DNA of 64,000 nucleotides from Massilia sp. Leaf139 (GTDB lineage: Bacteria > Pseudomonadota > Gammaproteobacteria > Burkholderiales > Burkholderiaceae_D). The notes beneath the pieces were generated by a model, which was given only the letters and a program-made list of their open reading frames with translations, had not been told where the DNA came from and searched no databases. Position numbers and translations under genes: made by a program. The DNA lies in contig NZ_LMOJ01000022.1 of the NCBI RefSeq assembly GCF_001424165.1, positions 25,882 through 89,881 on the forward strand. Reading direction: 5' to 3'. Below, piece by piece: positions 8,430-17,190 of the stretch; within the stretch, counting starts at the first letter, position 1; each line of letters begins with the position of its first letter.

Positions 8430-9848
8430 ATGAAAATCTACCCAGTGATCCTCTCCGGCGGCGCCGGCACCCGTCTGTGGCCGCTGTCGCGCGCCGTGCT
8501 GCCGAAGCAGCTGCTGCCGATCGTGGCCGACAAGACCATGCTGCAGGACACCGCGCTGCGCGTGGCCGGCCTGCCGGGTCTGCAGGCGCCGCTCGTCGTG
8601 TGCGGCAACGACCACCGCTTCATGGTGGCCGAGCAGCTGCGCGCGGCCGGCATCACGCCCTTGGGGATCCTGCTCGAGCCGGTCGGCCGCAACACCGCGC
8701 CGGCGGTGGCCGCCGCGGCGCACTTCCTGAAGTCGATCGATCCGGAAGCGGTCATGCTGGTACTGCCGGCCGACCACGTGATCGAAAACACGGAAGCGTT
8801 CAAGGAAGCGGTTGCCCGTGCCGCGTCCCTGGTGCAGGGTGGCGGCCTGGCTACCTTCGGCATCGTGCCGAAGTCGCCTGAAACCGGCTACGGCTACATC
8901 CGCCGCGGCGCGCCCCTGGCCGCCTGCGACGGCTGCTACCAGGTCGAGCGCTTCGTCGAGAAGCCGGATCTGGCCACGGCCGAAGGCTTCGTCGCCGACG
9001 GCGGCTATTACTGGAACAGCGGCATGTTCATGTTCGCCGCCGAGCAATACCTGAGCGAACTGGCGCAGTACGCGCCGAAGATCGCCGCCGCGGCCGAACA
9101 GGCCATCGGCACCGGCTACCGCGATCTCGATTTTTGCCGTCTTGACGAAACCGCGTTCTCGAACTGCCCGTCGGACTCGATCGACTACGCGGTCATGGAA
9201 CACACCGCCAACGCGGTCGTCGTCCCGGCCGACATCGGCTGGAGCGACGTCGGTTCGTGGTCGGCCCTGTGGGAAGTGCAGCCGCACGACGAGCACGGCA
9301 ACTCGCAGCGCGGCGATGTCTACCTCGATGGCGTGAAGAACTCGCTGGTGCGCGCCGAGAGCCGCATCGTGGCCGTGGTCGGCCTGGAAGACGTGGTCGT
9401 GGTCGAGACCAACGACGCCGTGCTGGTCGCGCACAAGAGCGCGGTGCAGCGCGTCAAGCAGGTGGTCGACCACCTGAAGTCGAAGGAGCGCACCGAGCAC
9501 CTGCACCACACCAAGGTCTACCGTCCGTGGGGCCATTACGAAGGGATCGATGCGGGCGACCGTTTCCAGGTCAAGCGCATCACGGTCAAGCCGGGCGAGA
9601 AGCTGTCGCTGCAGATGCATCATCACCGCGCCGAGCACTGGGTCGTGGTGTCGGGCACGGCACGCGTGACCTGCGGCGAGAAGATCAGTCTGCTGTCGGA
9701 AAACGAGTCGACCTATATCCCGATCGGCATGAACCACCGCCTCGAGAACCCGGGCAAACTGCCGCTGCATATCATCGAAGTGCAGTCGGGCAGCTACCTC
9801 GGCGAGGACGATATCGTCCGCTTCGAAGACATCTACAAGCGGTCGTAA
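8430..9848 (+). CDS. manC: Mannose-1-phosphate guanylyltransferase / mannose-6-phosphate isomerase
   Basis: This is a bifunctional 472-residue type II enzyme (CpsB/XanB/AlgA-like). The N-terminal guanylyltransferase domain has GGAGTRLWPLSR and the FVEKPD motif; the C-terminal cupin-type isomerase has the metal-binding GEKLSLQMHHHRAEHWVVVSG. Length equals the family norm. ATG 8430 is chosen because a long in-frame extension upstream would lie inside the preceding gene. It provides GDP-mannose for the polymer and is the last gene of the exopolysaccharide run, with a strong terminator 20 bp downstream. Confidence 0.95.
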   Translation: MKIYPVILSGGAGTRLWPLSRAVLPKQLLPIVADKTMLQDTALRVAGLPGLQAPLVVCGNDHRFMVAEQLRAAGITPLGILLEPVGRNTAPAVAAAAHFLKSIDPEAVMLVLPADHVIENTEAFKEAVARAASLVQGGGLATFGIVPKSPETGYGYIRRGAPLAACDGCYQVERFVEKPDLATAEGFVADGGYYWNSGMFMFAAEQYLSELAQYAPKIAAAAEQAIGTGYRDLDFCRLDETAFSNCPSDSIDYAVMEHTANAVVVPADIGWSDVGSWSALWEVQPHDEHGNSQRGDVYLDGVKNSLVRAESRIVAVVGLEDVVVVETNDAVLVAHKSAVQRVKQVVDHLKSKERTEHLHHTKVYRPWGHYEGIDAGDRFQVKRITVKPGEKLSLQMHHHRAEHWVVVSGTARVTCGEKISLLSENESTYIPIGMNHRLENPGKLPLHIIEVQSGSYLGEDDIVRFEDIYKRS

Positions 9849-9866
9849 GACGCTGCGTAGCACAGG

Positions 9867-9895
9867 AAAAACGGACGGCAACGTCCGTTTTTTTT
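9867..9895 (+). terminator. Intrinsic terminator after manC
   Basis: A 10-bp perfect stem (AAAACGGACG / CGTCCGTTTT) around a GCAA tetraloop runs into a T tract. It closes the exopolysaccharide operon. Confidence 0.93.
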
Positions 9896-10013
9896 CGTCC
9901 CGGCATTCCGATCGCCTCTCTTCGATTGGGCAAGGTTCCCAAGTCAACAGTGTGAAGCCCCCTGCGGGTGGGGCATACAATATGCGGGAAGTAGACCTTG
10001 TCAGGAGGTGATC

Positions 10014-10790
10014 GTGAAGACCCGCCTTGCACCCTTCGCACCCGCCACTGCTGCGTTTGTATGTACGCTTGCCTGCGCGCTGGCCGTGCCGCCAGCCGCC
10101 GCCCAGAGCGGCGCGCCGCCGCTGGATCCGGTTCTCGAAGGCCAGCTCGAACGCTGGCTCGGCGCCGGCGACCAGATCTTCGAGAACGTCTACACGCGCC
10201 AGGGAGAGGTCGACGATTCTCTCGACTTCCACGCCGCCGCCGACGGCCGCGGGCCGACTTTCACCCTGCTGCGGGTGAGCGACCCGGCGGGCCGGGCCTG
10301 GCTGGTGGGCGGCTACAATCCGCAAAGCTGGGACAGCGACGACGGCTGGCATTTCACGCCGCGCGAGTTCCAGCGCACCGCCTTTCTCTTCAACTACACC
10401 GAGCCCGCCGTCTACCGGCAAGTGCCCGGCAGCTTCGAATTGCCCAGCCAGGGCAGCTTCCAGACCTTCAATGCGATCGACCAGGGCCCGACCTTCGGCG
10501 CCGGCCCCGACCTGCTGGTCGACGAGCGCCTCGACACGGCCTTGTCCTGGCGCCTGAGCTATGGCGATCCGGCCGGGGAAGGGCGCAGCATCATCGATGG
10601 TTCCGTCGGCGGCCGGTTCTTCGCGGTCGATGCGATGGAGATCTACGCGGTCTCGCCGATTCCCGAGCCCGTCGGGGCGGCCATGCTGGCCGGCGGGCTG
10701 GGCGTGCTGGCGCTGGCCGCGCGCCGCCGCGGCCTGGGCAGTGCGGGGACGGTGCGGCCTGCCGCCGCGAACGGCGCCAAGCCCGCCTGA
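10014..10790 (+). CDS. PEP-CTERM sorting domain protein
   Basis: The product is a 258-residue secreted protein of unknown function. It starts at GTG 10014, placed 5 bp after a perfect AGGAGG (10003-10008); a second GTG 6 bp earlier overlaps that site and is unlikely. It has a Sec signal peptide (about residues 1-27, ending AAAQ) and a C-terminal PEP-CTERM tripartite tail: IPEPVG, a hydrophobic helix and ARRRG. Unusually, about 16 further residues follow the Arg cluster, where most family members stop. The mature domain is rich in Asp, Gly and aromatic residues without a family I recognise. Exosortase would cleave at PEP and release it to the cell surface or the EPS matrix. It forms an operon with the TIGR03790 gene 10 bp downstream. 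Confidence 0.85.
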   Translation: MKTRLAPFAPATAAFVCTLACALAVPPAAAQSGAPPLDPVLEGQLERWLGAGDQIFENVYTRQGEVDDSLDFHAAADGRGPTFTLLRVSDPAGRAWLVGGYNPQSWDSDDGWHFTPREFQRTAFLFNYTEPAVYRQVPGSFELPSQGSFQTFNAIDQGPTFGAGPDLLVDERLDTALSWRLSYGDPAGEGRSIIDGSVGGRFFAVDAMEIYAVSPIPEPVGAAMLAGGLGVLALAARRRGLGSAGTVRPAAANGAKPA

Positions 10791-10800
10791 CGGGCGGGCC

Positions 10801-11880
10801 ATGGCCCGCACGCCGCTGCCCGCCAACCTGCTTGCCTGCTTGTTGGCTTGCCTGTTTGGCGCGCAGCCGCTGTGCGCCGCGCCCGAGGCAACAACGGCGC
10901 AGGCGGACGATCGAGACGAGGTGCTGGCTGCGCGCCACCTCGCCATCGTCATCAACGACGACGATCCGGACAGCGTCGCCATCGGCGCCTATTACCGGCG
11001 CCGGCGCGCGATCCCCGCGGCGAATGTCGTCCACGTGCGCATTCCCGGACGGCCGCAGGCGCTCGACCCGGAACGCTTTCGCCAACTGAAGGAGGAGATC
11101 GACAGCCGCCTGGGGCCGCAGGTGCAGGCCGTGCTCATGGTCTGGACGGCGCCCTGGAAGGTCGGCTGCCAGGGAATCACGGCGGCCTATACCTTGGGGC
11201 TCGATCCCGGCCTGTGCGCGGACACCTGCGCCGCCGGGCGGCCGAGCCGCTACTTCAACGCGCCCGGCAGGCGTCCCTGGCGCGACCACGGCATGCGCCT
11301 GTCGATGCTGCTGCCGATCGCCTCGCGCGAGGAGGCCAGGACGCTGGTCGACCGCGGCGTCGTCAGCGGGCTGCGGCGCATGCCGGCGCATGCCTGGTAC
11401 CTGACGACCTCGGAGGCGGCGCGCAATTCGCGCGCAGCCTTCTTTCCCCGTCCCGGCCATCGCCCGCACCTGGGTCTGACCGTGCATCGCCTGCGCGCCG
11501 ATGCGCTCGAGGGGGCTTCTGACGTGCTGGTCTACCAGACCGGCAAGGCGCAGGTAGATAAACTCGACACGATCGGCTTCCTGCCCGGCGCGCTGGCCGA
11601 CCATCTCACCTCGCACGGCGGCGAACTGCTGGGCGGCACCCAGATGAGCAGCCTGCGCTGGCTGCAGGCCGGCGCCACGGCCAGCTACGGCACGGTGGGC
11701 GAGCCCTGCAACCACTGGCAGAAATTCCCGAATCCCGCAGTCCTGCTGCGCCATTACCTGCGGGGCGCCAGCGCCATCGAAGCCTACTGGAAGAGCGTCG
11801 CCTGGCCGGGGCAGGGGGTGTTCATCGGCGAGCCGCTGGCGGCGCCGTTCCGCCCTCATGCACGAACGCCCGTGCGTTAA
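10801..11880 (+). CDS. TIGR03790 family (exosortase-associated) secreted protein
   Basis: This 359-residue protein has a signal peptide (LLACLLACLFGAQPLCAA) and a conserved domain opening with HLAIVINDDDPDSVAIGAYY and RRAIPAANVVHV, which I recognise as the TIGR03790 family. As I recall it, that family is uncharacterised but restricted to genomes with an exosortase. VLMVWTAPWKVGC and a C-terminal TSHGGELLGG / SYGTVGEPCN region are further conserved-looking blocks; the fold could suit a protease-like or caspase-like enzyme, which is speculation. The start at ATG 10801 gives the signal peptide; longer in-frame starts lie inside the PEP-CTERM gene. The tight operon with a PEP-CTERM substrate supports a sorting-related job. 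Confidence 0.82.
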   Translation: MARTPLPANLLACLLACLFGAQPLCAAPEATTAQADDRDEVLAARHLAIVINDDDPDSVAIGAYYRRRRAIPAANVVHVRIPGRPQALDPERFRQLKEEIDSRLGPQVQAVLMVWTAPWKVGCQGITAAYTLGLDPGLCADTCAAGRPSRYFNAPGRRPWRDHGMRLSMLLPIASREEARTLVDRGVVSGLRRMPAHAWYLTTSEAARNSRAAFFPRPGHRPHLGLTVHRLRADALEGASDVLVYQTGKAQVDKLDTIGFLPGALADHLTSHGGELLGGTQMSSLRWLQAGATASYGTVGEPCNHWQKFPNPAVLLRHYLRGASAIEAYWKSVAWPGQGVFIGEPLAAPFRPHARTPVR

Positions 11881-12047
11881 GTTTCCGTATGGAATCAATG
11901 TGTTGTCGGCTTACCTCATCCGGCGCGACTCTGTCTTGCTTGTTGTCATTCTCCTGTCAAATTGCCTCCGTAATATTGTTTCTGGTAATAAAATGACTAT
12001 CAGCATCGACAACAGTTGTTCTGTCCTCTTATCTCATTAGGAAGCCC

Positions 12048-15041
12048 ATGAAAATGCCCGTTGCAACGCACACCTCGGCCGGCCGGCTGACCATCCTGGC
12101 CGCATTGCTGGCCGGACTGTCGACCAGCGCGTTTGCCGCCTCGCCCGATCTCGTCATCAGCCAGATCTTCACTGGCGGCGCCAGTGGCGGCTCGACCTAT
12201 AACCGCGACTTCATCGAACTGTTCAATCGCGGCAGCGTTGCAGTCCCATTGAAGGGCAAGAGCCTGCAGTATGCGGCGGCGGACAAGAGCTGGAGCGGAA
12301 CCAATGCCTTGCCGGATGTAATGCTGCAGCCAGGCCAGTACTTCCTCGTGGCGGGCAATGTGCAGTCGTCCGGCGCCAATATCACCACCCCGATCGACCA
12401 TAACTGGGCCATGAGCCTGCAGGCCACGTCGGCAAAGGTGGCACTGTCAAACCAGACGGCCCTGATGACGAGCGCGACCGAAGCTGCCGCGACCATCGAC
12501 ATGGTCGGCTACGGCACCTCGGCCACCCAGTTCGAAACCACCCGCGCGCCGACGCCATCGGTCACTACCATGCTGCGGCGCGCAAGCAACGGCTGCACGG
12601 ATACCGACAACAACGGCGCCGACTTCACCGTCGAACCGGCATCACTGCCGCGCCATTCCACCTCGCCGCTCAACGTCTGCGGCGGCACCGGCCCGGTCGA
12701 ACCGCAGCCGCAGGCGATCGTCGCCACTTGCCCGGCCAACCTGCAGGTGATGCAGGGCAGCAGCGGCAGCGCCGCGCTGAGCGCGCGCGACACCGACAGC
12801 ATCGTCACCAGCGCGACCCTGACCTCGGGCGCCGTCGGCGGCATCGAGCTGCGCAACTTCATCGCCGCGGCGAACGCCGGTGCCAGCGCCAGCGTCACCC
12901 TGAGCGTCGACGCGGGCGTCGCCGCCGGCAGCTACCCGGTCGTGATCAGCTTCGGCAATAACGACGGCCAGAGCGCCAGCTGTACGGTCGCCGTGCGCGT
13001 CGCCGGCCAGCTGACGATCCCGCAAATCCAGGGTGCGGACGCGAAGAGCGCGTACGCCAACAGCGTGCAGACGACCCAGGGCGTGGTCACCGCCATCGTC
13101 GGCAGCGGCTACTTCCTGCAGGATCAGAATGGCGACGGCAATCCGGCCACCTCGGACGGCCTGTTCGTGTTCGGCTCGAGCGCCGGCGTCGCCGTGGGCG
13201 ACCTGGTGCGCGTCACCGGCACCATCACCGAATACACGCCGACCGGCGCGCCCCGTTCGTACACCGAACTGACGAACGTGACGGCAGCGAGCAAGATCGG
13301 CAGCGGCAGCATCACCCCGACCAATATCGAGATGCCGACCGACCTGGCGCGCTTCGAAGCCATGCTGGTGCGCTTCACGACGCCGCTGGTCGTCAACGGC
13401 AACGGCTCGATCGCCAACCGCGGCGAACTGGTGCTCTCGAGCGGCCGCCGCGAGATCCCGACCAACCGTTATGTACCGGGTTCGGACGAAGCGCGCGCGC
13501 TGGCCAAGGCGAATGCGGCTGACTTGGTCGTGCTGGACGACGGCATTTTTGTCACGCCGCCGAGCATTCCCTACCTGTTCCAGGACGGCACCGTGCGTAG
13601 CGGCGACACCGTCACCGGCCTGACCGGCGTGCTCGATTACGGCGCCAGCGGTGACGCAGGCGCGGCCTTCAAGCTGCAGCCGACGGAGACCCCGCGCTTC
13701 TCGCGCACCAACGAGCGTTTGCCGGCGCCGGTGATCGCCGCCGGCAACGTGCGCGTCGCCAGCGCCAACGTGCTGAACTTCTTCACCGAATTTACCAACG
13801 GCACCGACGCCTGGGGCCGCGCCAGCCCGGGCTGCAAGATCGGCAGCACGACGCGTCCATCGAATTGCCGCGGTGCCGACAACCTGGCCGAATTCGTGCG
13901 CCAGCGTGACAAGATCGTCGACTCCCTCGTTGCGGTGAATGCCGACGTCGTGGGCCTGATGGAAATCCAGAACAACGGCGACGTCGCCGTCGACTACCTG
14001 GCCGAGCAGCTCAACGCCAGGATGGGCGCCGGTACCTATGCCGTCGTGCCCAAGCCTGCCGCGACCGGCACCGACGCCATTCGCGTCGCCATGATCTACA
14101 AGCCGAAGTCGGTCACCATGGTCGGCAGCGCGCTCTCGGACGGCGACAGCGTCAACAACCGCGCCCCGATCGCGGCCACCTTCAAGGCAGCCAACGGCGG
14201 CAAGTTCTCGCTGGTCGTGAACCACCTGAAGTCGAAGGGCGGCTGCGGCGGCTCCAGCGGCGGCGACGCCGACAGCGGCGACGGCCAGGGCTGCTGGAAC
14301 GCTTCGCGCGTCGAACAGGCCGCGCGCCTGCGCGACTACTTCCTGCCGCTCGTGACGGCAGCGGCCAGCGACAGCGACGTGCTGGTGGTCGGCGACATGA
14401 ACGCCTACGGCATGGAAGACCCGATCCGCCTGCTGAACGCGGCCGGCTACGTCAACGAGATCGAGCGCCACGTGCGTCCGTACGGCATTCCTTACTCGTA
14501 TGTGTTCGGCGCCGAGAGCGGCTACCTCGACCACGCGCTGGCCAGCAGCAGCCTGTCGCCGCAGGTGGCGGGCGTGACCGAGTGGCACAACAACGCCGAC
14601 GAGCCGGAAGCGATCGACTACAACATCGAATCGGGCGGCGGCCAGGATCCGTACCAGGCCGGCCCGTACCGCGCCTCGGATCACGACCCGGTGGTGATCA
14701 GTCTGAACCTGAAAGCGACCTTTGCCGACGTGACCGCGTCGACGACGATCACCCGTACTGCACCGGTGCTGAACCGCCTGACCGGCAAGTACAGCTCGAC
14801 CGTCAAGATCACCAACACCAGCGGCGCGGCGCTCACGGGCCCGCTGCAGCTGGTGCTCCAGGGCCTGACGGCCGGCGTGACGCTGGACGGCAAGAGCGGT
14901 GAGCGCGATGGTTCGCCTTATCTGACCCTGCCGAACGCCACGCTGGCGGCCGGCGCGTCGATCAGCGTGACGACCACCTTCACCAACCCAGCGAAAATCG
15001 GCATCGGTTACACCCCGGTGCTGTTCAGCGGCACTTTCTAA
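12048..15041 (+). CDS. ExeM/NucH-family extracellular nuclease
   Basis: A 997-residue secreted protein. A Sec signal peptide (cleavage near SAFA-AS, about residue 30) is followed by a lamin-tail domain (about 31-150, LVISQIFTGGAS, NRDFIELFNRG), an OB-fold-like region (about 325-440) and an endonuclease/exonuclease/phosphatase domain (about 560-880) with NVLNFFTEF, MEIQNNG, VVNHLKSKGGC, VGDMNAYG and SDHDPVVISL carrying the metal and catalytic residues. A C-terminal Ig-like domain ends the protein. ExeM-type nucleases degrade extracellular DNA in biofilms. Unlike ExeM of Shewanella, there is no GlyGly-CTERM or PEP-CTERM tail, so it is probably freely secreted. The start has AGGAAG 3 bp upstream. 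A 12-bp gap to the next PEP-CTERM gene suggests co-transcription. Confidence 0.9.
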   Translation: MKMPVATHTSAGRLTILAALLAGLSTSAFAASPDLVISQIFTGGASGGSTYNRDFIELFNRGSVAVPLKGKSLQYAAADKSWSGTNALPDVMLQPGQYFLVAGNVQSSGANITTPIDHNWAMSLQATSAKVALSNQTALMTSATEAAATIDMVGYGTSATQFETTRAPTPSVTTMLRRASNGCTDTDNNGADFTVEPASLPRHSTSPLNVCGGTGPVEPQPQAIVATCPANLQVMQGSSGSAALSARDTDSIVTSATLTSGAVGGIELRNFIAAANAGASASVTLSVDAGVAAGSYPVVISFGNNDGQSASCTVAVRVAGQLTIPQIQGADAKSAYANSVQTTQGVVTAIVGSGYFLQDQNGDGNPATSDGLFVFGSSAGVAVGDLVRVTGTITEYTPTGAPRSYTELTNVTAASKIGSGSITPTNIEMPTDLARFEAMLVRFTTPLVVNGNGSIANRGELVLSSGRREIPTNRYVPGSDEARALAKANAADLVVLDDGIFVTPPSIPYLFQDGTVRSGDTVTGLTGVLDYGASGDAGAAFKLQPTETPRFSRTNERLPAPVIAAGNVRVASANVLNFFTEFTNGTDAWGRASPGCKIGSTTRPSNCRGADNLAEFVRQRDKIVDSLVAVNADVVGLMEIQNNGDVAVDYLAEQLNARMGAGTYAVVPKPAATGTDAIRVAMIYKPKSVTMVGSALSDGDSVNNRAPIAATFKAANGGKFSLVVNHLKSKGGCGGSSGGDADSGDGQGCWNASRVEQAARLRDYFLPLVTAAASDSDVLVVGDMNAYGMEDPIRLLNAAGYVNEIERHVRPYGIPYSYVFGAESGYLDHALASSSLSPQVAGVTEWHNNADEPEAIDYNIESGGGQDPYQAGPYRASDHDPVVISLNLKATFADVTASTTITRTAPVLNRLTGKYSSTVKITNTSGAALTGPLQLVLQGLTAGVTLDGKSGERDGSPYLTLPNATLAAGASISVTTTFTNPAKIGIGYTPVLFSGTF

Positions 15042-15052
15042 GGAACTGACCC

Positions 15053-15616
15053 ATGTTTAACCTGAAAAACCTGTTCACCCGCGCGCTGCTGGCGCTGATG
15101 CTCGTCACCGGCGCCGGCGCCGCGCTGGCCGGCCCGACCTACCACGTCACGATCAACAGCGTGGGCTACACCGGCACCGGCGTGCTGGACTTGCAGTTCT
15201 CTACCTTCGTGCCGTCCGACGAAGCGAGTCTGTTCCTGAGTAATTTCAGCGGCGACTACACCGGCGCGACCGGCGAGCTCGCGGCCGGTGTGCGCGTGGC
15301 TGCGACCGACGGCTTCGGCTACTTCGCACAGACGCTCAACCTGGGCGGAAGCTTCGGCTTCGATGTACGCTTCGATACCGGTACGTTCGACGAAAGCGTA
15401 GGGCTGAACGTGGGACTGTTCAGCGATGAGCTGAACCAGTGGCTGGGCCAGAACGGCGCCGTGGCCTTGATCCTGCTGACGCCGGGAGAGGCGGCCCTGG
15501 TGGAAGTGGACGCCGCGTTCGCCAGCGCCAGCGAAGTGCCAGAACCGGCTACCCTGGCCTCGCTGATGTTCGGCCTGGCGCTGATGGGCTCGTCCCTGCG
15601 CGCGCGCCGCAAGTAA
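15053..15616 (+). CDS. Small PEP-CTERM protein (NF038129-like)
   Basis: This 187-residue protein has a signal peptide (ALLALMLVTGAGAALAG) and starts its mature part with PTYHVTINSVGYTGTGVLDLQF, a pattern I associate with the NF038129 group of PEP-CTERM proteins. It ends with EVPEPATLASLMFGLALMGSSLRARRK, a complete sorting tail (VPEP, helix, Arg cluster). The body is a beta-rich domain without cysteine. Function is unknown; surface or matrix attachment is expected after exosortase processing. It lies 12 bp behind the nuclease gene, in the same transcription unit, and ends at a bidirectional terminator. Confidence 0.87.
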   Translation: MFNLKNLFTRALLALMLVTGAGAALAGPTYHVTINSVGYTGTGVLDLQFSTFVPSDEASLFLSNFSGDYTGATGELAAGVRVAATDGFGYFAQTLNLGGSFGFDVRFDTGTFDESVGLNVGLFSDELNQWLGQNGAVALILLTPGEAALVEVDAAFASASEVPEPATLASLMFGLALMGSSLRARRK

Positions 15617-15636
15617 GCATCTCGGGCGGGAAAACA

Positions 15637-15673
15637 AAAGGCACATCCGGCGCGGGCCGGATGTGCCTTTTTT
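15637..15673. terminator. Bidirectional terminator between convergent genes
   Basis: A 14-bp stem (AAAGGCACATCCGG and its complement, loop CGCGGG) has T runs on both strands. It serves the PEP-CTERM gene on the left and the small lipoprotein gene on the right. Confidence 0.92.
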
Positions 15674-15694
15674 ATTCGATCACCGAAAGTGTGC

Positions 15695-15958
15695 TCAGCT
15701 GCCGTTGCGGCGCATCGCATCGATACGGAAGGCTTCGGCATTGCCGTCGATGACGCGCAGGCCGCTGCAGTTCTGGTCGGCGCAATCCGGGGCCGGCATC
15801 CCGCCGGCGGCGGCCGGGTCGACCGAGAGGTCGACGACACGGATGGCGGCGGTCTGGACGCCAGGGACGACGTTTTCCGGCGCCGTGCCGCCGCAGGCGC
15901 ACAGCGCGGCGGCGAGGAGGGTGATGCTGAAAAAGTTGCGCAGGCTGGAGGTGTTCAT
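15695..15958 (-). CDS. Small putative lipoprotein
   Basis: This 87-residue product has a type II signal peptide whose lipobox L-C-A-C ends at Cys22. The mature part (about 65 residues) has two further cysteines close together (PDCADQNCSG), possibly a disulfide, and ends soon after FRIDAMRRNGS. I recognise no family. Convergent transcription with the PEP-CTERM gene and a shared terminator support a real gene. It probably sits in the outer membrane or periplasm; there is no hint of partner or function. Confidence 0.7.
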   Translation of the reverse strand: MNTSSLRNFFSITLLAAALCACGGTAPENVVPGVQTAAIRVVDLSVDPAAAGGMPAPDCADQNCSGLRVIDGNAEAFRIDAMRRNGS

Positions 15959-16271
15959 GGTGTTGAGGCAGGCTCGTCAGTGATGCGTTCCATTGTAGCG
16001 GCAAGTTTTTCCCAATATCAATTGATTCTTAAAAAGATCGAAGCAGATACGAGATATTGAACGCAGAATCTCAGCAAGATGGAAGAAGAAGAGTGCTGAT
16101 AGTGGGAAGTATCCTACGAGAAATAGAAAGTTCTCATAGTCATCAAAATGCTGGCCGTCGCGTCCTTGCCACAGCTGACTACGTCGTTCGGTGCGCCGCT
16201 ACGGTTCGGACTTGTCAGCCTTGAAACGAATCGTCCTTGACCCCTGCTTTGGCGCGCGCCATTATCTGCCC
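15959..16271. other. Intergenic, AT-richer stretch without recognised features
   Basis: About 310 bp of lower GC content separate two divergently transcribed lipoprotein genes. Promoters for both must lie here, but I see no convincing -35/-10 pair, repeat or hairpin. Confidence 0.5.
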
Positions 16272-16694
16272 ATGCGAACCCTCTTTCTCTCCCTGATCAT
16301 GGCTTGTTCCGCCTGTTCGACCAACGCAGAGCCGCCGGCCGCGCCCAAAGCAGCGGCCCCCGCCGCACCGGTTGCATCCGCCAACCCTGCCGGCGGTACG
16401 CTCGAGCAAATCCGTGCCCTGATCGGCAATGCAGCCTGCACCGACGCATCGCAGTGCCGCACCTTGCCCATCGGTGCACGTCCATGCGGCGGTCCCGAAG
16501 CTTATCTCGCGTATTCGACCAGCAGCAGTCCCGAGGCGCAGTTGCTGGCATTAGCCGAACGCCATAAGCAGGAGCGTGCAGCGATCCACGCCGCCTCGGG
16601 CATGATGTCGAATTGCCGCTTCATGCCCGATCCGGGCGCCGTGTGCGTGGCCGGAACCTGCCAGCTGGCGCCTGCAGGCAAGCCCGCCAGTTAA
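16272..16694 (+). CDS. Putative lipoprotein, Ala/Pro-rich linker
   Basis: This 140-residue protein starts with a short signal (LFLSLIMACSAC) that carries candidate lipobox cysteines at positions 12 and 15. An Ala/Pro linker (residues 20-45) and a compact domain with six cysteines follow (AACTDASQCRTLPIGARPCGG, then NCRFMPDPGAVCVAGTCQL), suggesting three disulfides. An in-frame GTG at 16191 would add 27 residues in front of the signal and destroy it, so ATG 16272 is preferred although no good ribosome-binding site is visible. I do not recognise the family, though short periplasmic proteins of this Cys pattern are common in Proteobacteria. Confidence 0.65.
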   Translation: MRTLFLSLIMACSACSTNAEPPAAPKAAAPAAPVASANPAGGTLEQIRALIGNAACTDASQCRTLPIGARPCGGPEAYLAYSTSSSPEAQLLALAERHKQERAAIHAASGMMSNCRFMPDPGAVCVAGTCQLAPAGKPAS

Positions 16695-17190
16695 GCGCCA
16701 GGGCAGCGCCAACGCTTCGTCCGTGCACCGGCCTGCCTCAGACCGGCGCTTACCCCTGTCTTCCAGTCGTCGTCTGACACCTGGGATCGCCTCCATCGGC
16801 GGCGCCCGGATCGCGCTCGCCTGATTTCGCCTCCGCCTCATCTCCCGCCGAACATTCTCCAGTTGGATAACCCCCATCGCTGCTGGCCTTGCATTTGGCA
16901 TTTCATGCCGCATTGCAGCAATCTCGCCAAATCAAATTTGCAAAATTGGCAACTTCAATTGTAATTATCTGTCGGCTTTTCTTACACTCTGTTGCAAATT
17001 AAAAATTAGGCAAGGGCAAGTTATTGATTATCCGCCAGATTTTTTTCGGGCACGCATCATGCTTTAACTGGAGCGCCAGGCATTTCATCAAGAAAACCTG
17101 AAGTTGTGCAGGGGCAGTATTTATCGCGTGACTTGGATCAAGAGTCCGGGGAACAAATTACCGCTGATTTAATTAGAACTGGGGACGACG
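16695..17190. other. Long regulatory intergenic region before PEP-CTERM/subtilase operon
   Basis: No gene is visible in about 500 bp. The first half is GC-rich; the second half (from about 16920) is AT-rich and contains the candidate PEP-CTERM regulatory box at 16969-16986, short A/T tracts and the promoter expected for the downstream pair. Confidence 0.5.
16969..16986 (+). promoter_or_regulatory. Candidate PEP-CTERM gene control box
   Basis: The sequence CTGTCGGCTTTTCTTACA resembles the TGTCGG...TTACA boxes that I recall upstream of many PEP-CTERM genes and that are linked to the PrsK/PrsR system. It lies about 205 bp before the TTG start, and I could not find a clean -24/-12 element next to it, so the call rests on the motif alone. 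Confidence 0.35.

Noticed and set aside
8106..10982. Open frame of 958 codons on the minus strand
   Set aside because: It runs antisense through manC and the PEP-CTERM gene and crosses a strong terminator. No domain is visible.
16551..16913. 120-codon minus-strand frame in the long intergenic region
   Set aside because: It is half antisense to the Cys-rich lipoprotein gene, Arg/Met-rich and without ribosome-binding site or domain.
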